Numbered from the stretch's first letter, positions 8,640 through 16,888 are shown. The stretch: 64,000 bases of DNA from Streptomyces sp. ALI-76-A (GCF_030287445.1 NZ_JASVWB010000002.1:3224001-3288000); one strand, 5' to 3'. Translations and numbers: made by a program. Notes: generated by a model from the letters alone, not told the origin.

Positions 8640-9541
8640 TGGAGATCCTCAACTACGCCTTCATGCAGCGGGCCCTGCTCGCCGCCGTCCTGGTCGGCGT
8701 CACCGCCCCCGCCGTCGGCATCTACCTCGTCCAGCGCCGCCAGGCCCTGATGGGCGACGGCATCGGTCACGTCGCGATGACCGGCGTCGGCCTCGGCTTC
8801 CTGCTGTCCTGGTCGCCGGTGTGGATGGCCACGCTCGTGTCGGTGCTGGGCGCGGTCCTGATGGAACTGATCCGCTGGTACGGCCGGACCCGCGGCGACA
8901 TCGCCCTCGCGATGCTCTTCTACGGCGGCATGGCCGGCGGTGTGATGTTCATCAACCTCGCGCCGACCGGTTCCAACGCCAACCTGACCTCGTACCTGTT
9001 CGGTTCCCTGTCGACGGTGAGCGAGTCGGACGTCACCGCGATCTGCCTGCTCGCCGCCTTCGTCGTCCTCGTCACCGTCGGGCTGCGCCGCCAGCTGTTC
9101 GCGGTCAGCCAGGACGAGGAGTTCGCGCGCGTCACCGGCCTGCCGGTGCGGGCGCTGAACCTGCTCACGGCGATCACCGCGGCGGTGACGGTGACGGTCG
9201 CCATGCGGGTGGTGGGCCTGCTGCTGGTGTCGGCGCTGATGGTGGTGCCGGTGGCGGCGGCCCAGCAGCTGACCCGGAGCTTCGCGGCGACGTTCGCGGT
9301 CGCGGTGGCCATCGGCGTCTCGGTGACGATCGGCGGGACCGTGACGTCGTACTACCAGGACGTGCCGCCCGGCGCGACGATCGTGCTGCTCACCATCGGC
9401 GCGTTCGTCCTGCTGACCGCGCTGGCGGCCCCGCTGGCCCGGCGCCGCGCGCGGGCGCTGGCCGCCGCGCGTCCCGACGGGGATCCCGCCGAGTGCGCCG
9501 TTCCGGCCGGCCGGGGAGAGGGCGGCAAGGTCGGCGTCTGA
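8639..9541 (+). CDS. znuB: Zinc ABC transporter permease
   Basis: The 300-aa permease has about eight hydrophobic segments and ABC-3 family landmarks. These include QRRQALMGDGIGHVAMTGVG near residue 35, the LTSYLFGSL segment near 115, and AMRVVGLLLVSALMVVPVAA near 190. It forms the membrane channel for zinc with ZnuC. The ATG overlaps the znuC stop. The C-terminal 30 residues are Arg/Ala-rich and probably cytoplasmic. The next gene, zur, is 59 nt downstream and may be reached by readthrough or by its own promoter. Confidence 0.96.
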   Translation: MEILNYAFMQRALLAAVLVGVTAPAVGIYLVQRRQALMGDGIGHVAMTGVGLGFLLSWSPVWMATLVSVLGAVLMELIRWYGRTRGDIALAMLFYGGMAGGVMFINLAPTGSNANLTSYLFGSLSTVSESDVTAICLLAAFVVLVTVGLRRQLFAVSQDEEFARVTGLPVRALNLLTAITAAVTVTVAMRVVGLLLVSALMVVPVAAAQQLTRSFAATFAVAVAIGVSVTIGGTVTSYYQDVPPGATIVLLTIGAFVLLTALAAPLARRRARALAAARPDGDPAECAVPAGRGEGGKVGV

Positions 9542-9600
9542 CCGCGGACAGGCCGGACTGGCACAATGGCCCGGCAAGTGCAGACGTGAGGAGGCAACCG

Positions 9601-10017
9601 GTGACGACCGCTGGACCGTCCGTGAAGGGCCGCGCCACCCGGCAGCGTGCCGCTGTGGCGGCGGCGCTCGACGAGGTCGACGAGTTCCGCAGTGCCCAGG
9701 ACCTGCACGACATGCTCAAGCACAAGGGTGACTCCGTCGGCCTGACCACGGTCTACCGCACGCTCCAGTCCCTCGCCGACGCCGGCGAGGTCGACGTCCT
9801 GCGCACCTCCGACGGCGAGTCGGTCTACCGCCGCTGCTCCACCGGCGAACACCACCACCACCTGGTCTGCCGCGTCTGCGGCAAGGCCGTCGAGGTCGAG
9901 GGCCCGGCGGTGGAGACATGGGCGGACGCCATCGCGGCGGAACACGGCTTCGTGAACGTGGCCCACACGGTGGAGATCTTCGGCACGTGCGAGGACTGCG
10001 CGGCCGAGCAGTCCTAG
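9601..10017 (+). CDS. zur: Zinc uptake repressor, Fur family
   Basis: The 138-aa regulator has the Fur winged helix (VKGRATRQRAAVAAALDE and VGLTTVYRTLQSLADAGEV, about residues 7-60) and the dimerisation/metal domain. That domain carries GEHHHHLVCRVCGK and a terminal CEDC, which together provide the structural Cys4 zinc site and His ligands. The start is GTG at 9601 with GAGGAG upstream. The association with znuACB makes Zur rather than Fur the right subtype. When zinc is bound it should shut down the promoter at 6852-6889. A stem-loop begins at its stop codon. Confidence 0.96.
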   Translation: MTTAGPSVKGRATRQRAAVAAALDEVDEFRSAQDLHDMLKHKGDSVGLTTVYRTLQSLADAGEVDVLRTSDGESVYRRCSTGEHHHHLVCRVCGKAVEVEGPAVETWADAIAAEHGFVNVAHTVEIFGTCEDCAAEQS

Positions 10018-10051
10018 GGCCCTTCTCCGACGGAGATTCCACAAAGGGCCC
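10017..10051. terminator. Stem-loop between zur and uppS
   Basis: GGGCCCTT (10017-10024) pairs with AAGGGCCC (10044-10051) around a 19-nt loop, starting at the last base of the zur stop codon. zur and uppS are convergent, so it may serve both. The remaining 100 bp to the uppS stop are GC-rich and hold nothing else I can recognise. Confidence 0.55.
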
Positions 10052-10149
10052 CAGCGGCCCGGCCGCGGGAGAGCGGGGCGAGGGCGGGCGTGACGGCACC
10101 CCGCGGCGCCGGGCCCCGCACCCCCGCCCAGCGGCGGCGCCGGTCCGCC

Positions 10150-10983
10150 CTACTCCTGCTTGCCCTCCATGGCCAGCAGCTCCTCGTTCGGGATCGCCCC
10201 GCCGAAGCGTCGGTCCCGGGACGCGAACTCCACGCACGCGCGCCACAGGTCACGCCGGTCGAAGTCGGGCCACAGGACGTTCTGGAAGACCATCTCGGCG
10301 TAGGCGCTCTGCCAGAGCAGGTAGTTGGACGTGCGCTGCTCGCCGCTCGGCCGCAGGAACAGGTCCACGTCCGGCATGTCCGGGTAGTACAGGTACTTCT
10401 GGATCGTCTTCTCGGTGACCTTCGACGGGTCGAGCCGCCCCGCCTGCACGTCCTGCGCGATGGCCTGCATCGCGTCCGCGAGTTCGGCCCGGCCGCCGTA
10501 GTTCATGCAGAAGTACAGCGTCAGTTTGTCGTTGTCCTTGGTCTGCTCCTGCGCGACCTGGAGCTCCTTGGCCACCGACTTCCACAGCCGGGGCATCCGC
10601 CCCACCCAGCGCACCCGGATTCCCAGCTCGTCGAGCTGGTCGCGGGTCTTGCGGATGAAGTCCCGGTTGAAGTTCATCAGGAAGCGCACCTCGTCCGGCG
10701 ACCGCTTCCAGTTCTCGGTGGAGAAGGCGTACAGCGAGATCGCGCCGACGCCCAGCTCCAGTCCGCCCTGGAGCACGTCCAGCACCCGCTCGGCGCCGAC
10801 CTTGTGCCCCTCCGTGCGGGGCAGCCCCCGCTCCTTCGCCCAGCGCCCGTTCCCGTCCATGACGATCGCCACATGCTTCGGGACCAGCTCGCCCGGCAGC
10901 TTCGGCGGACGGGCCCCGGACGGGTGCGGCTCCGGCGTCCTGTACTCGCGGCGCTGGCGCCCCAGGATCCCGCGTACGGCCAT
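10150..10983 (-). CDS. uppS: Polyprenyl (isoprenyl) diphosphate synthase, cis type
   Basis: The 277-aa cis-prenyltransferase makes the lipid carrier for cell-wall synthesis at the membrane. Landmarks are the catalytic Asp in [17 protein letters not shown] (about residue 40), [13 protein letters not shown], and the C-terminal [19 protein letters not shown] followed by the WPDF motif. I chose the ATG at 10983 because AGGGAGACGAG precedes it; the longer frame upstream only reads through tandem repeats. The basic N-terminal 30 residues are typical of actinobacterial members. It is downstream of recO on the same strand, separated by the 30-bp repeats at 11001-11090. Confidence 0.96.
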   Translation of the reverse strand: MAVRGILGRQRREYRTPEPHPSGARPPKLPGELVPKHVAIVMDGNGRWAKERGLPRTEGHKVGAERVLDVLQGGLELGVGAISLYAFSTENWKRSPDEVRFLMNFNRDFIRKTRDQLDELGIRVRWVGRMPRLWKSVAKELQVAQEQTKDNDKLTLYFCMNYGGRAELADAMQAIAQDVQAGRLDPSKVTEKTIQKYLYYPDMPDVDLFLRPSGEQRTSNYLLWQSAYAEMVFQNVLWPDFDRRDLWRACVEFASRDRRFGGAIPNEELLAMEGKQE

Positions 10984-11000
10984 GTGCTTCTCGTCTCCCT

Positions 11001-11090
11001 CGGTCTCGTGCCCGGTCGGTCCCCGGCGGTCGGTCTCGTGCCCGGTCGGTCCCCGGCGGTCGGTCTCGTGCCCGGTCGGTCGCCCGCCCG
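11001..11090. repeat. Three 30-bp tandem repeats between recO and uppS
   Basis: The unit begins CGGTCTCGTGCCCGGTCGGT. Copies 11001-11030 and 11031-11060 are identical; copy 11061-11090 matches for 20 bases and diverges in the last ten. The unit length is a multiple of three and reads openly through in one frame (repeat [10 protein letters not shown]), but that frame lacks a sensible start. The repeats fill nearly the whole recO-uppS spacer. Confidence 0.92.
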
Positions 11091-11095
11091 GTCGC

Positions 11096-11842
11096 TCACT
11101 TCTCGACGTAACGCAGCGAACGCAGCCCGCGCTCCAGGTGCCAGTGCAGGTAGGCGGAGACCAGTCCGCTGCCCTCCCGGACATGGCGCGGCTCGCACGC
11201 GTCCGCGGTGTCCCAGTCTCCCGTAAGCAGCGCGCCGAGGAGTTCCAGGGTCTGCGGCGACGGTACGACGCTGCCCGCCACCCGGCAGTCCGCGCAGACC
11301 GACCCCCCGGACGCCACCGAGAAGAACCGGTTCGGCCCGGGCATGCCGCACTTCGCGCAGTCGCCGAAGCTGGGCGCGTACCCGTTGACGGCGAGGGAGC
11401 GCAGCAGGAAGGCGTCCAGGACGAGGTTCGCGGCGTGCTCGCCGCGGGCGAGCGTCCGCAGCGCCCCGACGAGCAGCAGGTACTGCTGCACCGCCGGCTC
11501 GCCCTCGTGGTCGGTGAACCGCTCGGCGGTCTCCAGCATCGCGGTGCCCGCGGTGTACCGCGCGTAGTCCGCGACGATCCCGCTCCCGTACGGCGCGATG
11601 GTCTCGCTCTGGGTGCAGAGCGGCAGCCCGCGGCCGATCAGCTCACTGCCCCGCGCGAAGAACTGCACGTCGACGTGGGAGAAGGGTTCGAGCCGCGCCC
11701 CGAACTTCGACTTGGTCCGCCGCACCCCGCGGGCCACGGCCCGTACCCGTCCGTGACCGCGCGTGAGCAGTGTGATGATCCGGTCCGCCTCGCCCAGCTT
11801 CTGGGTGCGCAGCACGATGCCGTCGTCGCGGAACAGACTCAT
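11096..11842 (-). CDS. recO: DNA repair protein RecO
   Basis: The 248-aa recombination mediator helps load RecA in the RecFOR pathway. The N-terminal OB fold is visible as [20 protein letters not shown] and [18 protein letters not shown]. The helical domain follows, and a four-Cys zinc site (CAKC near residue 175, CADC near 197) is intact. I prefer the ATG at 11842; an ATG three codons earlier is possible. The gene is followed by the tandem repeats and uppS on the same strand. The order recO-uppS is common in Streptomyces. Confidence 0.95.
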   Translation of the reverse strand: MSLFRDDGIVLRTQKLGEADRIITLLTRGHGRVRAVARGVRRTKSKFGARLEPFSHVDVQFFARGSELIGRGLPLCTQSETIAPYGSGIVADYARYTAGTAMLETAERFTDHEGEPAVQQYLLLVGALRTLARGEHAANLVLDAFLLRSLAVNGYAPSFGDCAKCGMPGPNRFFSVASGGSVCADCRVAGSVVPSPQTLELLGALLTGDWDTADACEPRHVREGSGLVSAYLHWHLERGLRSLRYVEK

Positions 11843-11889
11843 GGCACCCATTCTCGCCTACGCCGGCGGTCCTCCGTCGGCCCGGTGCT

Positions 11890-12105
11890 TCAAGGCACCT
11901 CACCGCGGCTGCGTGCGTTGGCGTACGCCGTCATCGTGCTCAGCCGCTCGGCCGGGGTCGCGTGCCGCACGGCACCCGGGTCGGCGTCCCACTCCCGGCC
12001 TCCACCGTAGGGTCTCAGTTGCACGTACGGCCCCTCGTGCCCCATGACGATCCCCACCCTCCCCGTCCGGGTGTCCACGACGTACGACCCGACCGGAGGC
12101 TTCAC
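11890..12105 (-). CDS. 71-aa hypothetical protein, coupled to the upstream small gene
   Basis: The GTG at 12105 overlaps the stop of the upstream 68-aa gene (GTGA), so translation is probably coupled. The product starts with KPPVGSYVVDTRTGRVGIVM, a beta-rich, SH3-like or KOW-like pattern. It goes on to GHEGPYVQLRPYGGGREWDA and a helical tail with RLSTMTAYANARSR. I recognise it as a type of small protein found beside Xre/DUF397 genes in Streptomyces, without a known function. No Cys, membrane segment or signal peptide is seen. Confidence 0.8.
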   Translation of the reverse strand: MKPPVGSYVVDTRTGRVGIVMGHEGPYVQLRPYGGGREWDADPGAVRHATPAERLSTMTAYANARSRGEVP

Positions 12106-12308
12106 CGCAGCACCGCCGCGAGCCGCCGCGCGGTCTCCACGGAACACCGCCCCAATTCGACGAGCGGACAGGGCACCTCCCGCGCAAGACTCACCGGGTC
12201 GATCCCGAGTGACGGAAGCGTAATTCCCGCGATAAGGAGCGCCGCGCGTAATTCTTTCACCGTGTCCTCCGCTTCTTCGACGCAGAGCGCCGAGTGTCGT
12301 GCTTCCAC
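12102..12308 (-). CDS. 68-aa hypothetical protein with a TTA codon
   Basis: The start is GTG at 12308 behind AAGGGGAG. The short all-helical product runs EEAEDTVKELRAALLIAGIT and then PCPLVELGRCSVETARRLAA. Codon 20 (12249-12251 on the forward strand) is TTA, the codon read by the bldA tRNA, so full expression should need bldA. Codons AAA, GAA, ATT and CTT nearby are also unlike the surrounding genes and suggest a different origin. It is divergent from the Xre regulator and coupled by GTGA to the 71-aa gene. Function unknown. Confidence 0.8.
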   Translation of the reverse strand: MEARHSALCVEEAEDTVKELRAALLIAGITLPSLGIDPVSLAREVPCPLVELGRCSVETARRLAAVLR

Positions 12309-12423
12309 CGTGCTCCCCTTCCTTTTGGAGTTTCACTCTTCTCCTCTCCACCATGCCCTCCTCCGCCTACACTCGACAGGCGTCTGTGCACTACAAGTGC
12401 TGCTCAGCGGAGGGTGGTTGGTT

Positions 12424-13257
12424 GTGGCCAATGGTTCACGGCAGGCAGTCTGGGAGTTCTTCGGAGCGGAGCTGAAGCGGAGGAGGGAGGACGCGGGGAT
12501 CACTCAAGTGGAGCTGGGCTTAAGGGTTTTCGTGTCCGGCGGGTACATCGGGCAGTTCGAACAGGCTATTCGGAAACCACAATTGGACGTGGCGCAGCGG
12601 ATTGACGAGGCACTACAAACCGACGGTATTTTCGAGCGGCTGTGCCGGAAGCTCATCGATGATCCTCGGTATGCGGATTACTTCGCGAAGGCGGCCGAGC
12701 TGGAGGCGCTGGCCACGAAGATCTGCGAGTTCGCGCCGGCGCTGGTGCCGGGCCTGTTGCAGACGGCTGAGTACGCACGGGCGATCACACTGGCGATGAA
12801 CCCGTTCGCGCCGGACGAGTACATCGAGGAGAAGGTGTCCGGCCGCGTCGAGCGGTCGAGGATCCTGCGGGACGCCACGCGGCCCCAGTACTGGGTGATC
12901 CTGCACGAGAACGTCCTGCGGATCCCGGTGGGCGGGGCGGCGGTGATGGCCGAGCAGTTGGAGTACGTCGCGGGGCTGGCGCGCAGGCGGGCGGTGCTGG
13001 TGCAGGTGCTGCCGTATGCGGCTGGGGCATATCCCGTCATGACCGGCTCTCTGAAGCTCATGGAGTTCGAGGAGGCACCGCCAACCGCCTATACAGAGGC
13101 CGTGTATTCAGGGAATCTCCTTGACGATCCAGCCATGGTGACGCGGGCGCAGTCGGCATACGATCTGATGAGGGCCGCCGCGCTGTCGCCGGAGGCGTCC
13201 CTGGCCCTGATCGATTCGGCGGCGGAGGACTTCAGACGATGCGCGAGTACGACCTGA
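12424..13257 (+). CDS. Xre-family regulator with DUF5753 (WhiJ-like), TTA codon at position 33
   Basis: The 277-aa protein has an N-terminal helix-turn-helix (FGAELKRRREDAGITQVELG ... VSGGYIGQFEQAIRKP, about residues 14-55) and a C-terminal DUF5753 domain. That domain is marked by EFAPALVPGLLQTAEYARA, RQ-type helices and YWVILHENVLRIPVGG. It resembles the WhiJ family that controls sporulation with DUF397/BldB-type partners. The start is GTG at 12424 with GGAGGG upstream. Leu33 is encoded by TTA (12520-12522), predicting bldA dependence. The region 12500-12610 is less GC-rich than its surroundings. The gene overlaps the following DUF397 gene by 19 nt. Confidence 0.93.
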   Translation: MANGSRQAVWEFFGAELKRRREDAGITQVELGLRVFVSGGYIGQFEQAIRKPQLDVAQRIDEALQTDGIFERLCRKLIDDPRYADYFAKAAELEALATKICEFAPALVPGLLQTAEYARAITLAMNPFAPDEYIEEKVSGRVERSRILRDATRPQYWVILHENVLRIPVGGAAVMAEQLEYVAGLARRRAVLVQVLPYAAGAYPVMTGSLKLMEFEEAPPTAYTEAVYSGNLLDDPAMVTRAQSAYDLMRAAALSPEASLALIDSAAEDFRRCASTT

Positions 13258-13520
13258 CCAACGCACACTGGCGCAAGAGCACGTTCAGCGACGGCAACGG
13301 CGGCGACTGCGTCGAGGTCGCGTACGACTTCCCGGGCGCCGCCCGCTGGCGCAAGAGCACCTACAGCGACGGCAACGGCGGCAACTGCGTCGAGGTCGCC
13401 GACGGAGTCCCCGGTGTCGTCCCGGTCCGGGACAGCAAGGTCGTCGGTGGTCCGGTGGTGGTGATCGGGGCGGGTGCCTGGACGGAGTTCGTCCGCACTG
13501 TCAGGGATCTACTGGGGTAA
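13239..13520 (+). CDS. DUF397 (BldB-like) protein with a duplicated motif
   Basis: The 93-aa product contains the DUF397 core twice: WRKSTFSDGNGGDCVEVA at about residues 11-28 and WRKSTYSDGNGGNCVEVA at about 37-54. The usual C-terminal part (VPVRDSKV ... GAGAWTEFVRTVRD) follows. DUF397 proteins normally have one core and are about 60-70 aa long, so this looks like an internal duplication. The ATG lies 19 nt inside the end of the Xre gene, so the two are co-translated. In WhiJ/BldB-type pairs the small protein is thought to act with the DNA-binding partner. Confidence 0.93.
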   Translation: MREYDLTNAHWRKSTFSDGNGGDCVEVAYDFPGAARWRKSTYSDGNGGNCVEVADGVPGVVPVRDSKVVGGPVVVIGAGAWTEFVRTVRDLLG

Positions 13521-13586
13521 ACCCCCACAGGAATACGGTAGTTGCCCGGATGTGGCGGTCGGTGAAAGTCGGCCAGGCTCTTCCCC

Positions 13587-15059
13587 GTGAAGCAGACCAC
13601 ACGCAACGCCTCCCTCGCGGCCACCACCGCCACCGCCGCCGTCCTGCTCGGCCTCACCGCCCCGGTGACCGCGTCCGCGGCGGCCCCCGCCCTCGCCTGG
13701 ACCACGTGCGCGGGTACCGGACTCGACCCGCGTCAGCAGTGCGCCACGCTCAAGGTGCCGATGAACTACGCCGACCCGGGCGGGCCGAAGATCGACATGG
13801 CCGTTTCCCGGATACCGAGCGAGGACCCCGCCGAACGGCGGGGCGCGCTGCTGCTGATCCCGGGCGGGCCGGGCGGGTCCAGCCTCAACGACCCGTCGGG
13901 CAAGGGGCAGAAGCTGCCGCGGGAGGTGCGGAACACCTTCGACCTGATCGGGTTCGCGCCGCGCGGGCTCGCCCCCTCCACCGCCGTGAACTGCGGTTTC
14001 GACCGTGCTGATCTGGCCCTGTCCAAGCTGCGGCCCTGGCCCGCCCCGGACGGGTCCGTCGACGGCACCATGGTCACCGCGCGGCGGATGGCGGACGCCT
14101 GCGCCCGCAACGGCGGTGAGCTGATCCGGCACCTCAGCACGGCCAACGAGGCCCGCGATCTCGACCGTCTGCGGGCCGCGCTCGGCGAGCGCAGGATCTC
14201 CGCGTGGGGCGTGTCGTACGGGACGTACGTCGGGGCCGTGTACAGCCAGCTGTTCCCGCACCGCACCGACCGGATCGTGCTGGACAGCAACGACGACCCC
14301 GACCCCGCCCGGGTCTCCCGTGCCTGGCTCGCCGGGCACGAGCAGGGCGTCGAGGACACCTTCCCCGCGTTCGCGAAGTGGGCGTCGGCGCCGGACAACC
14401 CGGACCGGCTGGCCGCGTCGGCGGCCGCGGTGCGGCCGATGTTCCTGCGGCTCGCCGAGCGTCTGGACCGCGAGCCGATTCCCTGGCCCGGCGCCAACCC
14501 CGAGGAGCTGAACGGCAATGTGCTGCGCCAGGCGCTGCTGGACGGTCTCTACCAGCCCCGCAGGTTCCCCGGGCTGGCCAGGCTGATCCTGGCCGGCACC
14601 GTGCCGCCCGCGCCGGTCACTCCGCCGGAGCCGGTGCTCCAGAACGTGGCCGCCGTCGGCGCCGGAACCCTCTGCAACGACGTCGCCTGGCCCGCCTCGG
14701 CCGCCGCGTACCAGAAGGACGTCGACCGGAGCCGGGCCGCGTACCCGCTGACCGCGGGCATGCCGCGCAACGCGATGGTCTGCGCCGCCTGGCCGTTCGC
14801 CCCGCAGCAGCCGCCGGTGCGGATCACCGACCGCGGGCCCTCCACCATCCTGCTGGTGCAGAACGAACGGGACGTCGCCACTCCGCTCGCCGGCGCCCTC
14901 AAGCTCCGCCGCGCCCTCGGTGACCGTGCCGTCATGGTCACCGTGAACGCCACCGGCCACGACTCCTACCTCGACAGCGGCAACCCGTGCGGGGACGCGA
15001 CGGTGTCCCGCTTCCTGGCCACGGGCGAGCGGCCGGACTCCGACCTCTACTGCGGCTGA
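13587..15059 (+). CDS. Secreted alpha/beta-hydrolase, tripeptidyl-aminopeptidase (TAP) type
   Basis: The 490-aa exported serine hydrolase starts at GTG 13587. The N-terminal signal peptide (MKQTTRN, hydrophobic core, APVTASAAAPA) is cleaved near residue 33. The oxyanion region is LLLIPGGPGGSS, the nucleophile is the Ser in WGVSYGTYVG (about residue 210), an Asp follows in NERDVATPL, and the His is in VNATGHDSYLD. The last 100 residues match the TAP-like C-terminal domain. Streptomyces SlpD/SlpE/Tap enzymes remove N-terminal tripeptides from extracellular proteins. The 3' end overlaps the convergent next gene by 13 bp. Confidence 0.92.
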   Translation: MKQTTRNASLAATTATAAVLLGLTAPVTASAAAPALAWTTCAGTGLDPRQQCATLKVPMNYADPGGPKIDMAVSRIPSEDPAERRGALLLIPGGPGGSSLNDPSGKGQKLPREVRNTFDLIGFAPRGLAPSTAVNCGFDRADLALSKLRPWPAPDGSVDGTMVTARRMADACARNGGELIRHLSTANEARDLDRLRAALGERRISAWGVSYGTYVGAVYSQLFPHRTDRIVLDSNDDPDPARVSRAWLAGHEQGVEDTFPAFAKWASAPDNPDRLAASAAAVRPMFLRLAERLDREPIPWPGANPEELNGNVLRQALLDGLYQPRRFPGLARLILAGTVPPAPVTPPEPVLQNVAAVGAGTLCNDVAWPASAAAYQKDVDRSRAAYPLTAGMPRNAMVCAAWPFAPQQPPVRITDRGPSTILLVQNERDVATPLAGALKLRRALGDRAVMVTVNATGHDSYLDSGNPCGDATVSRFLATGERPDSDLYCG

Positions 15060-16213
15060 CGGGAGCGGCACGCCCCGGCATAGCGGCGGGCCAGGGCGTG
15101 GAACGCCTCCTTCGGCTCCCAGTGCCACCCCGAGTCCGGGTCGTCCGGGCGGTCCTTGAGTGGCTTGGTGATGGCGTAGCTCGCCAGGTCGAGGTCGAGC
15201 CGCGGGGCGTCGGGGCGGTGCGGGGCGTCCGGGGTGACGAACTCGAAGGCCATCGCGGCGTACAGACCCATCGACTCGAAGACGTCGAGCAGACCGGTCA
15301 GGTAGGCGGCCTGGACGCGTTCACTGCGCACCAGGTCGCCCTTGATCTCCGGCGGCTCCTTCGTGTAGTCGACGATGTCCCAGCCCATGCCGCCCGCCTC
15401 GGGAGCACCGACATATGCGCAGGAGCCGAACTCGGTGATGGCGAGGGGCTTTCCCCAGCGGAGGTACTCCTTCAACTGGCGGACGTGGGCGTCCGGTTCA
15501 CGGAAGCTCGCGTAGTAGTCGATGCCGACGACGTCGAACAGGCTCCAGTCCACCGAGTCGTCCTGGGCGGCGGCGTAGCTCAGCCGCCCCCGGAAGACCG
15601 AGCGGCCCACCTTCGCCGCCCGGGCCGTGAAGCGGTCGAGCCGGCGCTGCGTCAGTTCCCAGTCGACCGTGCCCTTCTTCAGGTTCTCGATGCGCTCCAG
15701 GACCGTGTCCCCCGGCACGATCCCGGGTACGAACAGCCAGAACTCGCAGCCCACGCTGAGGTCCACGCTCGCGCCCTGCCGCCGCAGCCGTTCCGCGAAC
15801 CGGCCGGTCTCCGCGAGGTGTTCGAGGATGTCGCGCTCCGGCACGTCCCCGAGGGTCGGCTGGAGCCAGACGTGCAGTCCGCGTTCGGCGGCCTCGGCCG
15901 CGGTGGCCGTGAGACGGTCGACCCCGTCGCCGGTGACGTCCACGGTGTCGGCGTGCAGACGGTCGCGGATGGCGCGGAGGTCGGCGCGCATCCGGGCGGT
16001 GCTGAACGCCGTGGCGGGTGTCTCGCCCGCGCCGACGGTGTACACGACGCCTCGGCGCCGCAGCCCGCGTCCGTCCGCCCCGGTCCGGTGCCCGAGAGCC
16101 CCGGCACGGCGCCCGGCCGCTTCCGCCCGGTCCGCCGGCAGCACCGCCGCCGCTCCGAGTGCCGCGGCTCCGGCCAGGAACCGTGCCCGGTTGATCCCCT
16201 TGGTCTTCTCCAT
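15047..16213 (-). CDS. Exported glycoside-hydrolase-like TIM-barrel protein
   Basis: The 388-aa product begins with a signal-like sequence: basic residues, then RARFLAGAAALGAAAVLPAD, which looks like a lipoprotein-less Tat or Sec leader. The barrel has RGVVYTVGAGETPATAF, a run of alternating strands and helices, and two acidic residues in expected catalytic places: VGCEFWLF (about residue 165) and LAITEFGSC (about residue 265). Also seen are VVGIDYYASF and AMAFEFVTP. I recall homologues annotated as abortive phage infection proteins, but nothing here shows such a function. A secreted glycosidase is the better reading. The stop lies inside the convergent hydrolase gene. Confidence 0.75.
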   Translation of the reverse strand: MEKTKGINRARFLAGAAALGAAAVLPADRAEAAGRRAGALGHRTGADGRGLRRRGVVYTVGAGETPATAFSTARMRADLRAIRDRLHADTVDVTGDGVDRLTATAAEAAERGLHVWLQPTLGDVPERDILEHLAETGRFAERLRRQGASVDLSVGCEFWLFVPGIVPGDTVLERIENLKKGTVDWELTQRRLDRFTARAAKVGRSVFRGRLSYAAAQDDSVDWSLFDVVGIDYYASFREPDAHVRQLKEYLRWGKPLAITEFGSCAYVGAPEAGGMGWDIVDYTKEPPEIKGDLVRSERVQAAYLTGLLDVFESMGLYAAMAFEFVTPDAPHRPDAPRLDLDLASYAITKPLKDRPDDPDSGWHWEPKEAFHALARRYAGACRSRQPQ

Positions 16214-16327
16214 GCCGCCACTGTGCCGCCGCGCGCCCCGCCCGTCCGTCCCCCGATGGTCTACGGCACCGCGACGAAGGAATGAGAACGGGCGCCGATC
16301 GTCGGGGAGTTCACCGAGGGCAGCCGG

Positions 16328-16855
16328 TCAGGACGCTCCGAAACGCCGGACGTACCGCGCCTGCCACGGCGTCTCCACCGCCCGCCGGTCGTACCGCTCA
16401 CGCACGTAGGCGACGGCCTCCTCGGGCGGTACGCCGTCCAGGACCGCGAGACACGCCAGCGCCGTCCCCGTACGTCCCCGGCCGCCGCCGCAGGCCAGTT
16501 CCACGCGTTCGACGGCGGCCCGCTGCCAGGCCTCGGTCAGGATCAGGCGGGCGGCCGCCCGGTCCGCGGGCAGCCGGAAGTCGGGCCAGCGGATCCAGCG
16601 GGACTCCCAGGAGACCTGGGGCGGCTCCTTGCCGAGGAGGTGGACGCCGTACGACGGGACGGGCGCGCCCGGCGGGAGCGGGCGACGCAGGCCCCGCCCG
16701 CGCACCAGGCGTCCCGACGGCAGCCGCAGCACCCCGGCGGCACCCTCGTCCCACAGCTCCCCGCCCGCTGCGCTCTCTTCGCTCTCTTCGCTCTCTGCGC
16801 TCCTCACCGGACCATTCGAACCCGGTGCCGGATCCCGGGCAACCGAATCCGCCAC
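16328..16855 (-). CDS. Tyrosine/dual-specificity phosphatase-like protein
   Basis: The C-terminal half shows the phosphatase loop ACGGGRGRTGTAL (C-x5-R-T/S), where Cys is the nucleophile. It is followed by LAVLDGVPPEEAVAYVRERY, a typical helical end. The residue before the Cys is Ala, not the His of classic enzymes. The upstream part has a PDFRLPADR loop that could carry the general-acid Asp. The GTG start at 16855 gives 175 aa, but the N-terminal SEESEES stretch comes from a 9-bp microrepeat and the true start may be internal. The gene is divergent from the ECF sigma gene, with only 33 nt between the starts. Confidence 0.75.
   Translation of the reverse strand: MADSVARDPAPGSNGPVRSAESEESEESAAGGELWDEGAAGVLRLPSGRLVRGRGLRRPLPPGAPVPSYGVHLLGKEPPQVSWESRWIRWPDFRLPADRAAARLILTEAWQRAAVERVELACGGGRGRTGTALACLAVLDGVPPEEAVAYVRERYDRRAVETPWQARYVRRFGAS
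16772..16798. repeat. 9-bp microrepeat, three copies
   Basis: GCTCTCTTC occurs at 16772-16780 and 16781-16789, followed by GCTCTCTGC at 16790-16798. It lies in the 5' end of the phosphatase frame and about 90 bp upstream of the sigma-factor start, so copy-number change would alter the phosphatase N-terminus or the sigma promoter region. Confidence 0.8.
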
Positions 16856-16888
16856 CTCGGTGGTCTGGGAAGCGAGGGAGGGTGCTTG

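Noticed and set aside
11001..11090. CRISPR array
   Set aside because: The 30-bp units are direct tandem copies without spacers and no cas gene is in the window.
11001..11184. UppS N-terminal extension reading through the tandem repeats
   Set aside because: The extension is a repeated [10 protein letters not shown] peptide, has no ribosome-binding site, and a good site precedes the ATG at 10983.
15047..16213. Phage-defence (abortive infection) function
   Set aside because: Only a remembered annotation supports it; the visible signal peptide and glycosidase-like acidic residues point elsewhere.
16214..16327. Small gene between the TIM-barrel and phosphatase genes
   Set aside because: No frame with a ribosome-binding site and plausible composition was found.
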